NCBI GenBank assembly: GCA_947456995.1
Contig: CANGVB010000003.1
Coordinates: forward strand, 1-21,540
Reading direction: 5' to 3'
Origin: Bryobacteraceae bacterium
GTDB lineage: Bacteria; Acidobacteriota; Terriglobia; Bryobacterales; Bryobacteraceae
Length of the DNA: 21,540 nt
Shown here: positions 1 to 9,026 of the stretch, piece by piece
Numbering within the stretch: the stretch's first letter is position 1
Layout: every line of letters begins with the position of its first letter
The notes under the pieces: generated by a model
Told to the model about the DNA's origin: nothing
What the model saw: only the letters and a program-made list of their open reading frames with translations
Database searches by the model: none
Made by a program: the position numbers and the translations under genes

Positions 1-19
1 TTCATGTTGATATCCAAAA

Positions 20-73
20 GGAGCGTTCTTCCTTTTGTACGTCTACAGGAAGAAAACGTTCCACATTTTTTTT
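20..73 (+). terminator. Intrinsic terminator-like hairpin of a gene left of the window
   Basis: Positions 20-32 pair with 48-62 in 13 base pairs, including one G-U pair and a 2-nt bulge (53-54). Inside, 36-39 (TGTA) pairs with 44-47 (TACA) around a 4-nt loop. Three bases after the stem comes a run of eight T (66-73). This is the layout of a rho-independent terminator on the plus strand, so a plus-strand gene probably ends just left of the window. An alternative 8-bp stem (15-22 with 30-37) could compete with it. Confidence 0.6.
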
Positions 74-79
74 GTGAGA

Positions 80-85
80 TACGCT
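80..85 (+). promoter_or_regulatory. -10 box of a likely leaderless promoter for the FG-GAP gene
   Basis: TACGCT lies exactly 7 nt before the ATG at 93, so transcription would begin at or next to the start codon. There is no purine-rich ribosome binding site before the ATG, and an in-frame stop at 75-77 rules out an earlier start. No convincing -35 box is visible. The same spacing recurs at three other genes in the window. Confidence 0.45.
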
Positions 86-92
86 AGACACG

Positions 93-1202
93 ATGAATGT
101 CTTCGTTCTTTTGCTGATGGCCCAAAACTTTGAGCCGACCATACTCGCCACCGATCTTCGCGGAGGCTATCAGGTGCTGGCTGTAGACCTGAATCAGGAT
201 GGACGACAGGATCTGATCGGGCTGGCCCAGGGAATGACGCATCTCGACTGGTTTGAGAATCCTGGCGCGGCGGGTAAAGAGTGGAAGCGTCACGTACTGG
301 CCTCAGGCCTGAACCAGCCGATCAATGTCGCGGCGATGGATATTGACGCGGACGGGATCCCGGAATTGCTGCTGGTTCATGAGTTTTCGAGCACACCAGC
401 GAAATCAAAAGGTACCGTTTCATTGCTGACGCATAACGGAGATCCTGCTCAGCCCTGGAGCAGAAAAGACATCGATGCGATCCCGACTTCGCATCGCATC
501 AAGATTGCCAATGGGGCCTTTATCAATGCACCCCTTTCAGACCCCAAGACGGCGCCGCCTGAGTATCTTGGCAAGATTCCGCTTACAGCCTATCCGGGCA
601 AGACGTTGAAGCCGACCCTACTTAACGACGAAGATTCAGGAGTGATGCACGGGCTGCACGTCGATGACTTTAATGGCGACGGGCGAATGGATATCCTGAC
701 CGCGAGCTTTAAGGGCATCGCTTTGCTTGAGGCGCAGAAGGATGGCAGCTACAAGCGGCGTTTGCTGCATGCCGGGAATGAGCAGCCGTGGCCGAAGTCT
801 GGATCAAGCGATGTGACTGTTGCGCGTGCTGATGGCAAGAAGTTTCTGGCGACGATTGATCCCTGGCACGGTCATGAGTTTGTGATCTACACGCCAAAAA
901 GCAAAGGCTACGAGCGTAAGGTGATGGAGTCGAAACTGGATCAAGGACACACGGTGCTGGCCGTGGATCTGGATGGCGATGGGAATGATGAGGTGGTGTA
1001 TGGGTCTCGCATGGGCGCAGTGACACTGCGCTACGTGCGTTATGACAAGAAAACGAAGGAGTGGAAAATCATCCCGATTCTGGACGGAAAGATCGCAACC
1101 AGTTCTTGCGTGACGGCCGACTTTAATGCGGATCGCCGGCCAGACCTGGCCTGTATCGGCGGGACGACACAGAACCTGATGATTTTCGAGAATCGCCCCT
1201 AG
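93..1202 (+). CDS. Secreted FG-GAP/VCBS-repeat beta-propeller protein
   Basis: The 369-residue protein has several calcium-loop motifs typical of FG-GAP/VCBS blades: D32-D40, D83-G88, D192-D200, D292-E300 and a degenerate one at D343-D351. Such proteins fold as beta-propellers and are usually extracellular or periplasmic. The N-terminus is a very short hydrophobic stretch without a positive charge (residues 1-10, ending in MA before Q11), probably a minimal signal peptide. The middle, roughly 100-190, lacks the motif and may be an insertion. Related bacterial propellers include some resembling the propeller of aldos-2-ulose dehydratase, but no enzyme activity can be claimed here. The gene converges on the transglutaminase gene and its TAG stop directly abuts that gene's stop. 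Confidence 0.85.
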   Translation: MNVFVLLLMAQNFEPTILATDLRGGYQVLAVDLNQDGRQDLIGLAQGMTHLDWFENPGAAGKEWKRHVLASGLNQPINVAAMDIDADGIPELLLVHEFSSTPAKSKGTVSLLTHNGDPAQPWSRKDIDAIPTSHRIKIANGAFINAPLSDPKTAPPEYLGKIPLTAYPGKTLKPTLLNDEDSGVMHGLHVDDFNGDGRMDILTASFKGIALLEAQKDGSYKRRLLHAGNEQPWPKSGSSDVTVARADGKKFLATIDPWHGHEFVIYTPKSKGYERKVMESKLDQGHTVLAVDLDGDGNDEVVYGSRMGAVTLRYVRYDKKTKEWKIIPILDGKIATSSCVTADFNADRRPDLACIGGTTQNLMIFENRP

Positions 1203-2180
1203 CTATTGCTGTTGCTGTTGTTGCTGCTGTTGGGCCAAAGCGTCGTCGATGGTAGCGATACGCTCGCCGAAGACGGGCGGATTGGCGTTGAAGAGAAGCT
1301 CCTTGGTGGGGTCTTCGAGCGTAGGAGCCTCAGACTTCGTGACCCGCACCAGAACATCCAGATCGCTCTGCGCGCCGCCGCGGAAGGTTCCTCGCGTGGG
1401 AGGAACGTCGGAGTAATCTCGACCCAGCGCAGTGCGGATATGACGTTCTCCCGCAATCAAGTTATTTGTAGGATCGACGCCAACCCAACCGAGCCCGGGA
1501 AGCATGGCTTCTACCCAGGCGTGAGATGCGCCATCAACCGATCGATCCTGATTCTTCTTGCTGTGAAAAAGATAACCAGAGACGTAGCGGGCCGGAATTC
1601 TGAGGCCTCTAAGAAGGGCGATCATGATGTGGGCAAAATCCTGGCAGACGCCTTTGCGGTCTTGAAGAGCGTGATCGATTGGCGAGTTTACCTGGGTATG
1701 TTTGGGGACATAGTCAAAGGTCTTGAAAATGGCCTGATTCAACTCAAGCAGCAGCGAGAGAGGATCTTCGCGACGGGTAACATTGAGATCTTTTGCGAGG
1801 GCCTCGAGCAGTTCGGTGGGCTCGGTAAAGTCACTGGGCATCAGGAATTCCCAATAGTCTTCACACGAAAGAATGCGGTCTAGTTCTTCCCACGCATGAA
1901 CCGGAAGAAAACCAGGTAACTGATTGGGCTCAAAGGTTTCCACTGTAGCCTCAGTGGTAATCAGTAACTGGGTGTGTTTGGGCGCAACGCTGAAGTGATG
2001 AACGTAGTTGCCAAGGTGATCGCGATACTGGAGCACCCTTGCCTTCGGGTTGACCTTGACGAAGTAGCTCAAGCAACGCTGGCTGCCTTCGCTGCGGGGC
2101 TGCATGCGCAATTCCATGATGCTTTCGCTGACTGGCGAATCATAACGAAAGCGAGTTTGGTGTTGGATCGAATAGTACAT
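1203..2180 (-). CDS. Transglutaminase-like protein with bacterial transglutaminase N-terminal domain and nona-glutamine tail
   Basis: The protein has 325 residues. Residues 1-80 match the bacterial transglutaminase-like N-terminal region (YxxxHxTRFRYDSPVS...). Residues 140-240 hold a papain-like transglutaminase core with the full triad: C179 in KGVCQDFAH, H220 in ASHAWVE and D236 in GVDPTNN. There is no signal peptide, so it is probably cytoplasmic. Members occur with alpha-E and circularly permuted ATP-grasp proteins and are thought to hydrolyse or transfer amide bonds; the substrate is unknown. The start ATG overlaps the alpha-E stop (TAATG), so translation is probably coupled. After the catalytic core comes a tail of about 85 residues ending in nine glutamines (317-325), which I do not recall as part of the family. 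It is the last gene of the five-gene operon. Confidence 0.93.
   Translation of the reverse strand: MYYSIQHQTRFRYDSPVSESIMELRMQPRSEGSQRCLSYFVKVNPKARVLQYRDHLGNYVHHFSVAPKHTQLLITTEATVETFEPNQLPGFLPVHAWEELDRILSCEDYWEFLMPSDFTEPTELLEALAKDLNVTRREDPLSLLLELNQAIFKTFDYVPKHTQVNSPIDHALQDRKGVCQDFAHIMIALLRGLRIPARYVSGYLFHSKKNQDRSVDGASHAWVEAMLPGLGWVGVDPTNNLIAGERHIRTALGRDYSDVPPTRGTFRGGAQSDLDVLVRVTKSEAPTLEDPTKELLFNANPPVFGERIATIDDALAQQQQQQQQQ
1206..1232 (-). repeat. CAA/CAG tract encoding a C-terminal nona-glutamine
   Basis: Nine consecutive glutamine codons, read on the minus strand as five CAA and four CAG in mixed order, run up to the TAG stop at 1203-1205. The mixed order means this is not a pure triplet microsatellite. 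Confidence 0.95.
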
Positions 2181-3127
2181 TAGGCGCTCAGTGAAGTCTC
2201 GATCGGATAGTCAATATAGGCTTGGTGGATTGCCGAATGCATTTGAGCGCATTGGCGGATTACGTTGTCCAGCGATAAGTGCAAGCCACTGGAGAGTATT
2301 TCTTCGACGCTGGAATAAAGCAGCGTGGCCGCGAGGCGTCCTGCCAGGCGCTCTACTTTGCCACGCTCACCGCGCGAGGACATTTCAGGCAAAGCCGATA
2401 TCGATTCTTCCAGGCGTCTGACGCTGAAAAGGATCGAATGCGGGTGCTGTGGATTGAGCAGGAGAAACTCGACGATGTTGTCTGCTGAAAACTCGGCAGT
2501 GTTCTTCTTGAGATAGGCTTCAAAGGCATTGCAACTGCGAAGGAGCGCAAGGAGTTCGAGGTGCTCGATGTCGGCTTCGCCGCAGAGTTCGGCGGCATGA
2601 ACTTTGAGCAGTGTTGCGGTGTTAGCAGCCCGTTCAATGTGACGGCCGATTTGGAGGAACCACCATTCTTCACCGTGCGACATGGTCGCGTCGGTTTCGC
2701 CTTTGAAGAGGCTGATGTTCCGCCTTACTTCATTCAGGAATTCGAGAGGCAATTGCTGCTCGAGGTCATCGGCGTCGTAACGTTTGACGAAGTGATAGAG
2801 AGCGTTGAGTTCGCTCCACATTTCACTCGAAATTTGTTCGCGCACCTGACGGGCGTTTTCTCGCGCATTCATCACGCAACTGATGATGGAGGTCTTAACG
2901 CGGGGATCGAAAATCAACGCATGTTCAAGGGCAGGCACGCTGAGCTTTCCCTCAAGCTTCAAGGGCTCGCCCAGGCTCAGGTTGATGCGACGAAGTTGCC
3001 GCTCAACGGCCTGAGGCTTCTGTTCGAGCATCAACTGGATATTGGCATCGAGCAAACGAGTGGTGTGCTCGGCACGCTCCAGGTAGCGCGCCATCCAGTA
3101 CAAACTATCGGCAACTCGAGATAACAT
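2180..3127 (-). CDS. Alpha-E domain protein (COG2307-like)
   Basis: The 315-residue, mostly helical protein begins with the family signature LSRVADSLYWMARYLERAE, followed by TTRLLDANI. The length is normal for a single-domain alpha-E protein. Alpha-E proteins are a poorly understood helical family that almost always travels with circularly permuted ATP-grasp and transglutaminase-like proteins, and it is presumed to act with them in making or modifying a peptide. No catalytic residues can be assigned. The ATG is 10 nt after the ATP-grasp stop, with a GGGGA-type ribosome binding site at the end of that gene, and the TAA stop overlaps the next start by one base. No signal peptide or membrane segment is visible. 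Confidence 0.93.
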   Translation of the reverse strand: MLSRVADSLYWMARYLERAEHTTRLLDANIQLMLEQKPQAVERQLRRINLSLGEPLKLEGKLSVPALEHALIFDPRVKTSIISCVMNARENARQVREQISSEMWSELNALYHFVKRYDADDLEQQLPLEFLNEVRRNISLFKGETDATMSHGEEWWFLQIGRHIERAANTATLLKVHAAELCGEADIEHLELLALLRSCNAFEAYLKKNTAEFSADNIVEFLLLNPQHPHSILFSVRRLEESISALPEMSSRGERGKVERLAGRLAATLLYSSVEEILSSGLHLSLDNVIRQCAQMHSAIHQAYIDYPIETSLSA

Positions 3128-3137
3128 ACCGGTTCCC

Positions 3138-4589
3138 CTAAGATTCGTCGACGACCCAAGTGTCCTTGCTGCCGCCTCCCTGTGAACTATTGACTACCAG
3201 CGAGCCCTTTCGCAGAGCAACTCTGGTGAGACCACCCGGCACGATGGTGATCTTGTCGCCGTACAAAATGTAAGGCCTGAGATCAACGTGTCGAGAGTCA
3301 AATTCGCCGTCAACAAAGCATGGAGCCCTGGACAGCATCAGCGTGGGCTGCCCGATGTAATTCCGCGGATCGGCCAGGATCTTCAAGCGGAATTCTTCGA
3401 TCTCAGCCTTCGAAGCATGGGGCCCGATCAACATGCCGTAGCCACCGCTCTCGCCCACGGCTTTGACTACCATCTTTTCGAGATTGTCGAGAACGTATTG
3501 CCGCGGGCCTTCTTCGGCAAGGATGTGGGTTTCGACGTTGGGGAGAATTGCGTCCTGCCCCAGATAGTATTTGATGATTTTGGGGACGTAGGCGTAGAGA
3601 GCCTTGTCGTCGGCAATGCCTGTGCCGATGGCGTTTGCGAGAGTAACGTTGCCGGCTCGATAGGCGTTAAAGAGACCGGGTACGCCGAGGATCGAATCGT
3701 GGCGGAAGGCAAGAGGGTCGATGAAGTCATCGTCGATACGGCGATAGATGACATCCACACGGGTGAGACCCGAGGTGGTGCGCATGTAGACGATGTTGTC
3801 GTGGACGATCAGATCGCGGCCTTCGACAAGTTCGATACCCATCTGGCGAGCGAGAAAGGTGTGTTCGAAGTAGGCGCTGTTGAATACGCCCGGGGTTAGC
3901 AGTACGATGTTGGGTTCATCGCGGCCTTCTGGCGCAAGCGCGTTGAGGCTTTGCAGCAAAGCTTGCGGATAGCCTTCGATTGGGAGCACTCCGCTCTGGC
4001 GGAAGACTTTCGGGAAGATACGCTTCATCACCTGGCGGCCGGTGAGCATGTAGCTTACGCCCGAAGGCACACGCAGATTGTCTTCGAGGACAGTGAAGTT
4101 GCCATCAAGATCGCGAATCAGGTCGGTACCTGTAACGGCGATATAAACGCCTTTGGGTACCTTGAGGCCGCGCATTTGGCGGCGGAAATATTTGCAGGTG
4201 TAGACGAGTTCGCGAGGGACGACGCCATCGTTGAGGATGCGCCCCCCGTGATAGATGTCCTGCAGAAACAGGTTGAGCGCGGTGATTCGCTGAGTAAGCC
4301 CTGCCTCTACGTGTTGCCACTCTTTGCGAGTGACGATGCGCGGAAGGAGGTCATGAGGGAAGATGCGCTCGGTGCCTTCCTCTTTGCCATACACCGTGAA
4401 GGTGATGCCCTGATTGAGGAAGATCAGGTCACTCTCCTGCTTGGCTCGTTTGAGCTCAGAGGCAGGAGAATCCTGGAGCATTTCAAAGAGAGGGGCATAA
4501 TGGGGCCGGACGGTGCCACTGGAATCGAACATCTCATCGAAGGCACCGGCCAGCTCATATTTTTCGAAAGGGGAACTGAGTTGTGACAA
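3138..4589 (-). CDS. Circularly permuted ATP-grasp protein (type 2, COG2308-like)
   Basis: The 483-residue protein shows the circularly permuted ATP-grasp pattern: [13 protein letters not shown] (168-180), RRIDDDF (283-289), [12 protein letters not shown] (313-324), [13 protein letters not shown] (374-386, nucleotide loop), DLRPY (436-440), PGGLTRVA (451-458) and [13 protein letters not shown] near the end. ATP-grasp enzymes activate a carboxylate as an acyl phosphate and join it to an amine or thiol; this branch is predicted to act as a peptide or amide ligase in the alpha-E/transglutaminase module. The start is TTG at 4589: an in-frame stop lies only four codons upstream and the first ATG (residue 20) would remove conserved sequence. 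The TTG follows the dipeptidase stop by 4 nt with a weak ribosome binding site, so it is probably translated by re-initiation. Cytoplasmic by sequence. Confidence 0.94.
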   Translation of the reverse strand: MSQLSSPFEKYELAGAFDEMFDSSGTVRPHYAPLFEMLQDSPASELKRAKQESDLIFLNQGITFTVYGKEEGTERIFPHDLLPRIVTRKEWQHVEAGLTQRITALNLFLQDIYHGGRILNDGVVPRELVYTCKYFRRQMRGLKVPKGVYIAVTGTDLIRDLDGNFTVLEDNLRVPSGVSYMLTGRQVMKRIFPKVFRQSGVLPIEGYPQALLQSLNALAPEGRDEPNIVLLTPGVFNSAYFEHTFLARQMGIELVEGRDLIVHDNIVYMRTTSGLTRVDVIYRRIDDDFIDPLAFRHDSILGVPGLFNAYRAGNVTLANAIGTGIADDKALYAYVPKIIKYYLGQDAILPNVETHILAEEGPRQYVLDNLEKMVVKAVGESGGYGMLIGPHASKAEIEEFRLKILADPRNYIGQPTLMLSRAPCFVDGEFDSRHVDLRPYILYGDKITIVPGGLTRVALRKGSLVVNSSQGGGSKDTWVVDES

Positions 4590-4593
4590 GGTT

Positions 4594-5829
4594 TTATCTC
4601 ATGGATGCGGAGACTTTTTCAACTTCTGAAAACACACGAATCAAATTTCCGTGATAGATCTTCGTGATCATCTGAGGAGTGTAGCCTCTTTCGAGCAAGG
4701 CACGAGTCAGGTTGGGAAATTTGCTGGTGTCTTCGAGACCTTCAGGAGTGCAACTGATACCGTCGAAATCGCTCCCAATGGCAACATGATCGATGCCAAC
4801 CAACTTGACGACGTGATCGATGTGATCGACGACATCTTTCAAGGTGGCTCGCGGGGTTTCACCTCGGTACTTTGCCATCATGGCGCGAAACTGCTTCATG
4901 GCTTCCTGCTGGTCTTTTACTTCAGCCATGATGCGTTCGCGTTCTTTAACAACTTCTGGACGGTTCATGGGGTTGGCGTCTTTAGCCTTCTGACTCAGGA
5001 AGTCGCAGGAAAAATTGATACCCATGATGCCACCCTTTTTTGCCAGAGCTTTGATCATGTCATCGGTGAGATTTCGGCCAGCGTCGCAGAGGATGCGGCA
5101 ACTGGAATGGCTGGCGATGATCGGGGCTTTGCTGGTTTCGATAACAGCCCAGAAGGCACCGTCAGAGATGTGCGAAACGTCGACCATCATTCCGATGCGG
5201 TTCATCTCGAGGACGATGGATTTGCCAAGATCGTTTAGGCCGCCCCAATGCTTGACCTTCGGGTTGTTGATGTCGCCGGAGGAATCGCACCAGTTGTTGG
5301 TGTTGGCCCAAGTGAGGGTCATGTAGCGGGTGCCGAGTTCGTAGAAGCGGCGTAGCAGGCGCACGTCGTCTTCGATAGCGTGGCCGCCTTCAATCCCGAT
5401 CAGAGCGCTCATCTTGCCGGCCTTTTTGTTGGCAAGGATATCAGCCGGGCTGTTTGCCCAATTGAACTGGGCAGCGTTCTTCTTCCAGATGTCCTCTTTG
5501 ATCGAGTCGATCAAACGTAGAGCCTGGTGGGCACTGGAGTTAGTGGTGACGTAATTGGTGGGAACGAATGCAGCAAACATTTGTCCGCCCATGCCACCTT
5601 CCTTCATGCGAATCGCGTCGGTGTGTTGACCAGCGCCACGGAGTGAGAAATCTTTGCCTGTAACCGTGATCATGGGCACATCGTTATGGAGATCGACAAG
5701 GTAGGCTTCCTTGTGGATTTTCATGACTTCGGCATCAGTCCAGGTCTTTTGGGGTTGAGTCTGGGAAAAGCAAAAGGAGCCCGCCAGCGCAAAGGCTGAC
5801 AGGCTCCTCGTTAGTGTTGAGAGCTTCAT
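4594..5829 (-). CDS. Membrane dipeptidase, peptidase family M19 (exported)
   Basis: The 411-residue protein has a signal peptide (hydrophobic 9-22, cleavage near FSQ). All M19 metal ligands are visible: H48 and D50 (DLHND), bridging E147 (GIEGGH), H220 (VDVSHISD), H241 (ASHSS) and the active-site aspartate in GSDFDG (about D354). GNLIRVF near the C-terminus is also typical. M19 enzymes are two-zinc renal-dipeptidase relatives that cleave dipeptides, often accepting a D-residue at the C-terminal position, and some cleave beta-lactams or acylated amino acids. The C20 context (GSFC) is not a proper lipobox, so I predict a periplasmic protein. It starts 8 nt after the receptor gene and ends 4 nt before the ATP-grasp gene. 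Its placement in this operon suggests it trims the substrate or product of the ligase module. Confidence 0.94.
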   Translation of the reverse strand: MKLSTLTRSLSAFALAGSFCFSQTQPQKTWTDAEVMKIHKEAYLVDLHNDVPMITVTGKDFSLRGAGQHTDAIRMKEGGMGGQMFAAFVPTNYVTTNSSAHQALRLIDSIKEDIWKKNAAQFNWANSPADILANKKAGKMSALIGIEGGHAIEDDVRLLRRFYELGTRYMTLTWANTNNWCDSSGDINNPKVKHWGGLNDLGKSIVLEMNRIGMMVDVSHISDGAFWAVIETSKAPIIASHSSCRILCDAGRNLTDDMIKALAKKGGIMGINFSCDFLSQKAKDANPMNRPEVVKERERIMAEVKDQQEAMKQFRAMMAKYRGETPRATLKDVVDHIDHVVKLVGIDHVAIGSDFDGISCTPEGLEDTSKFPNLTRALLERGYTPQMITKIYHGNLIRVFSEVEKVSASMR

Positions 5830-5837
5830 TCGATTGG

Positions 5838-8800
5838 TTACCAGATGAGCTTGAGAGCCAACTGAATGTTACGGGGTTCGCCCTGGCCGAGACCGGGAGC
5901 GCCAGAACCGTTGCGGGTGTTGGTAATGAGGCCAAAGCTGGTGGCAGCGTTGAAGCTGGTTCCAGGATTAGCGAAGTTCGCGCGGTTGAAGAGGTTGAAG
6001 ACTTCAACGCGGAATTCGGTTTTGATTCGTTCGGTGATTGCCGTGCGCTTCAGGATCGAGAAGTCGGTTGCGTTAAAACCGGGGCCACGCAGAGCGTTGC
6101 GTCCGATGTTACCGAAGGTGCCGATTGCAGGCAGCGCGAAGTTAGCAGCGCTAAAGTAGCGACGTGCGCCACCAGGAACGGTTGGTTCCTGAACGCCAAC
6201 GGCGGGAGAACCGATGACATCAACGCGGTCGCGATTGTCAAAGGAGTTAGAACGGTTCACGCCAGCAGTGATGTCGATGGGGGTACCGGTTGTCATCTGG
6301 AAGAGGCTTCCAAATTGCCAGCCCTGAGTGAGCGGCTTCATACGCTGTGTAAACTGAGGCACGTCGTATGCAACGTATCCGGTGAAGATGTGAGCGAGGT
6401 CGATCGCACCCGGACCGTATTCACGACGGAGGTCGTAGCTGTTGGCAGGCAGAACGTTACGAACGTCCGTACCGTTGTCCATCTGACGGCTCCAAGTGTA
6501 ATTGCCGTTTACCATCAAATTCTTCCAGCGAGTGACGCGGATCGAAGACTGCCAGGAGTGGTACTGGGAATTGGCGATCGATTCCAACATGTTGATGGCA
6601 GCAATGGTGGGATAGGCGGAGTTGAAAGGACGACGCGATTGCAGATCACCGGTAGTGCCGGGGATAGGAGCGTTGATGTTTCTCAGGAGGCTGAGCTTGC
6701 GGCCGGTGGAAGCAACATAACCAGTTTGGAAGATGGTTCCGTTACCGAGCTGCTGCTGAATGTTGAGGTTGTAATTCTGCACGTACGGCATGCGGAAGTC
6801 CTGGTTGATGCCATAAGCACCAAAGGGAGGACGGGGAGCAGCAGTACCGAAGATGGCCTGGCCGGCAACGATCTGAGTGGGAGCGCCAGTCAGGTTGATG
6901 TTGAAGACAGGCTCAGGACCACCAGGATTGGCATGGACGCCAGCGGCGCTGCCGTTACCGGGGCTGGTGTTGGCCACGATGAAGTTGAGCGGAGGAGTGT
7001 CATAGAACAAGCCCCAGCTGCCACGAACTACAGTCTTGCCGGAGCCGAAGGGCTGGTAGGCGAAACCGAAGCGCGGAGCAAAGTTATTGAAGTCGTTCGG
7101 GAAGAGACGTTCAATGTCCTTACCGGGAGTAACGAAACCGCGACCGGGAATGAAGTTGGTGATGGTCTTGTCTACGTCGTGAAGAATACCGTTGAAGGTA
7201 TAACGAACACCAAAGTTCAGGTTGAGTTTGCGGTTGACCTGGAAGTTATCGTGAATCCACCAGTCGATGCTGTTCTGGCGATAGTCACGCTGCAACTGGC
7301 CACGGGTAATGGAAGCGCCATTGTTGGATGTGGTGAGCATGGCAAGAAAATCGGCCATGCTGCGGTCTTGAGCAGGAACCGAAGTATCGGCGCGCCATGG
7401 GCCGGCTGAACCATCCCAAGTGAAGCTACCACGCTTGTTGGTGTCGTAGAAGACATCAAGGACAGCGCGGCGGTATTCACCACCAAACTTCATCTGATGA
7501 CGACCGACGGTGTAGCTGAGGTTGTCGGTGATGTGGCCTGTGGTGTCGATGCGACCGAGGGGTTGCGTGAAACCGGCACCGGCGAAATTGGTAATGCGAA
7601 GGGTGGGTGTACCAATCAGGCTGGCTTCGGTGACTCCGGTGTTGAAGCCAAGACCGACGGGATTGAAGCTGGTGTCCTTGTCGTTGAAAACCTGAAGGAA
7701 GTAGTTTGTACCGAGAATCAGGTTGTTGAACATACGGGGTGAGAGTGTGGAGTTGGCTACAACGCTAACGTTGTGCATGCGGCTGGGGGCAACCTGGAAG
7801 TATTCCTGATAGACGCCGCCAGAGGATGCAGATTGCTTGCCGGTGCCACCGTAGTAGCGGGTAGCGATGGAGTGCTTTTCGTTGATGTTGTAGTCGACCT
7901 TGACGATGCCGTTGTAGCTGTCGTAATCGTTCTGATCGCCAGCAACGAGGTTGTTGGCAGTGGCAGGAAGATTATTAAAGCGGCTGGGCCAGGCGGTGAG
8001 AACACGGGTTGCCAATGGGCTTTCCGGAATGTTGTAACGACGCAGGAGAGCGCGGCCCTGTTCGACGAAAGCAGTCGAAGGATGAGTGTCACGAAGGCTG
8101 ATGGCGGCGATGGCCTTCTGAGCTTCGCCCGTCATGAAGTAGAAGAGCTTGTTCTTGATGATTGGACCACCGAGGCTGAAACCGTACTGGTCGTTGCGCA
8201 CGACGCGCTTCTTGGAACCGGGAGCCTGGAAGGGGCTCAGCTCGGCGAGTGCTTCGCGACGGTTGAAGTAGTAGGCACTGCCATGCAGTTCATTGGTACC
8301 GCTCTTGATTACGAGGTTCACGTTGGAACCACCATTGCGGCCCTGTTCGGCGCTGGCATTGGTTGCGATTGCGAACTGGTCGATTGCTTCAACAGGAAGC
8401 AGCGTACCGGCGATACCAGCGACACCGCCCTGGTTTACGGCGGATGTGTTGTGGAATGCATCGTTGTTGTCGGCACCATCGATCTGATAGTTGTTGCCGG
8501 AGGTGCGCATGCCGTTGACGCTGTTGTTGAGAGGGTTCACGCCAGGAGCCATTTTGAGCATCTGACGGAAGTCGCGGCCGTTCATCGGCATTTCCTGCAC
8601 CATCTGAGGATTCACAACATTGGCCAGAGTGGTTGAGGAGGTTTCAATGGAAGCGGCAATAGCACTAATCTCAACGGTGGTTGCCTGACTCGAAACTGCA
8701 AGCTTTACCGGGAGATTGGTGACGCGGCTAACGGCCACTTCGACCTTGTCGACCTTTGTGGTCTGAAAGCCGGACTTGCTAAATGTGAGGGTATAAAAAC

Positions 8801-9026
8801 CCAGTGGCAAATCAGGGAAATTGAAATCCCCACTCGCGCTAGTAGTGCCTTCACGGGCGTAGCCGGTGGCATCATTGATCAACTTGACGGTGGTGTCAGG
8901 CACAGCAGCGCCCGAAGCATCCACTACACTACCGGAGACAGAACCCCGGAATGTTTGTCCGAAAACACTTGTTGCAAGCAGAAGCAACAAGGAAAGAAAA
9001 AGCGAAGACCTTTGAGGTACTTTCAC
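5838..9026 (-). CDS. Oar-like TonB-dependent receptor with carboxypeptidase-regulatory-like domain
   Basis: From the GTG at 9026 the product has 1062 residues. It has a signal peptide (basic start, then a leucine-rich core ending SVFGQ), a carboxypeptidase-regulatory-like beta-sandwich of about 90 residues (GSVSGSVVDASGAAVPD...), a plug with the MPMNGRDFRQMLKMAPGVNP and QIDGADNNDAF motifs, then a long beta-barrel ending in an aromatic residue (LALKLIW). Such outer-membrane receptors are abundant in Acidobacteria and import or bind large substrates, with energy from TonB. A longer reading from an ATG at 9089 would place 21 unlikely residues before the signal peptide; the GTG has AAGGGG six bases upstream. 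It is the first gene of the operon and probably takes up the substrate handled by the dipeptidase and ligase module. Confidence 0.93.
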   Translation of the reverse strand: MKVPQRSSLFLSLLLLLATSVFGQTFRGSVSGSVVDASGAAVPDTTVKLINDATGYAREGTTSASGDFNFPDLPLGFYTLTFSKSGFQTTKVDKVEVAVSRVTNLPVKLAVSSQATTVEISAIAASIETSSTTLANVVNPQMVQEMPMNGRDFRQMLKMAPGVNPLNNSVNGMRTSGNNYQIDGADNNDAFHNTSAVNQGGVAGIAGTLLPVEAIDQFAIATNASAEQGRNGGSNVNLVIKSGTNELHGSAYYFNRREALAELSPFQAPGSKKRVVRNDQYGFSLGGPIIKNKLFYFMTGEAQKAIAAISLRDTHPSTAFVEQGRALLRRYNIPESPLATRVLTAWPSRFNNLPATANNLVAGDQNDYDSYNGIVKVDYNINEKHSIATRYYGGTGKQSASSGGVYQEYFQVAPSRMHNVSVVANSTLSPRMFNNLILGTNYFLQVFNDKDTSFNPVGLGFNTGVTEASLIGTPTLRITNFAGAGFTQPLGRIDTTGHITDNLSYTVGRHQMKFGGEYRRAVLDVFYDTNKRGSFTWDGSAGPWRADTSVPAQDRSMADFLAMLTTSNNGASITRGQLQRDYRQNSIDWWIHDNFQVNRKLNLNFGVRYTFNGILHDVDKTITNFIPGRGFVTPGKDIERLFPNDFNNFAPRFGFAYQPFGSGKTVVRGSWGLFYDTPPLNFIVANTSPGNGSAAGVHANPGGPEPVFNINLTGAPTQIVAGQAIFGTAAPRPPFGAYGINQDFRMPYVQNYNLNIQQQLGNGTIFQTGYVASTGRKLSLLRNINAPIPGTTGDLQSRRPFNSAYPTIAAINMLESIANSQYHSWQSSIRVTRWKNLMVNGNYTWSRQMDNGTDVRNVLPANSYDLRREYGPGAIDLAHIFTGYVAYDVPQFTQRMKPLTQGWQFGSLFQMTTGTPIDITAGVNRSNSFDNRDRVDVIGSPAVGVQEPTVPGGARRYFSAANFALPAIGTFGNIGRNALRGPGFNATDFSILKRTAITERIKTEFRVEVFNLFNRANFANPGTSFNAATSFGLITNTRNGSGAPGLGQGEPRNIQLALKLIW

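Noticed and set aside
1206..1232. The CAA/CAG tract as a tandem-repeat locus or part of a repeat array
   Set aside because: There is a single short tract with mixed codons inside a coding region, no spacers and no other copies in the window.
1203..4589. An Anbu proteasome-like gene expected beside the alpha-E/ATP-grasp/transglutaminase genes
   Set aside because: No frame in the window carries an N-terminal-nucleophile hydrolase pattern; the module here lacks it.
5764..5781. A lipobox at C20 of the M19 dipeptidase
   Set aside because: The residue before the cysteine is Phe, which does not fit a lipobox; ordinary signal peptidase cleavage near Q23 is more likely.
5814..7409. A 531-codon open frame on the plus strand opposite the receptor gene, rich in Val, Gly, Glu and Asp
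   Set aside because: It lies entirely antisense to the receptor barrel and the dipeptidase start, its composition is that of a mirror frame in GC-rich DNA, and it has no recognisable domain.
7773..8636. A 287-codon plus-strand frame opposite the receptor plug region
   Set aside because: It is an antisense shadow of the conserved plug domain, without a ribosome binding site or known motifs.
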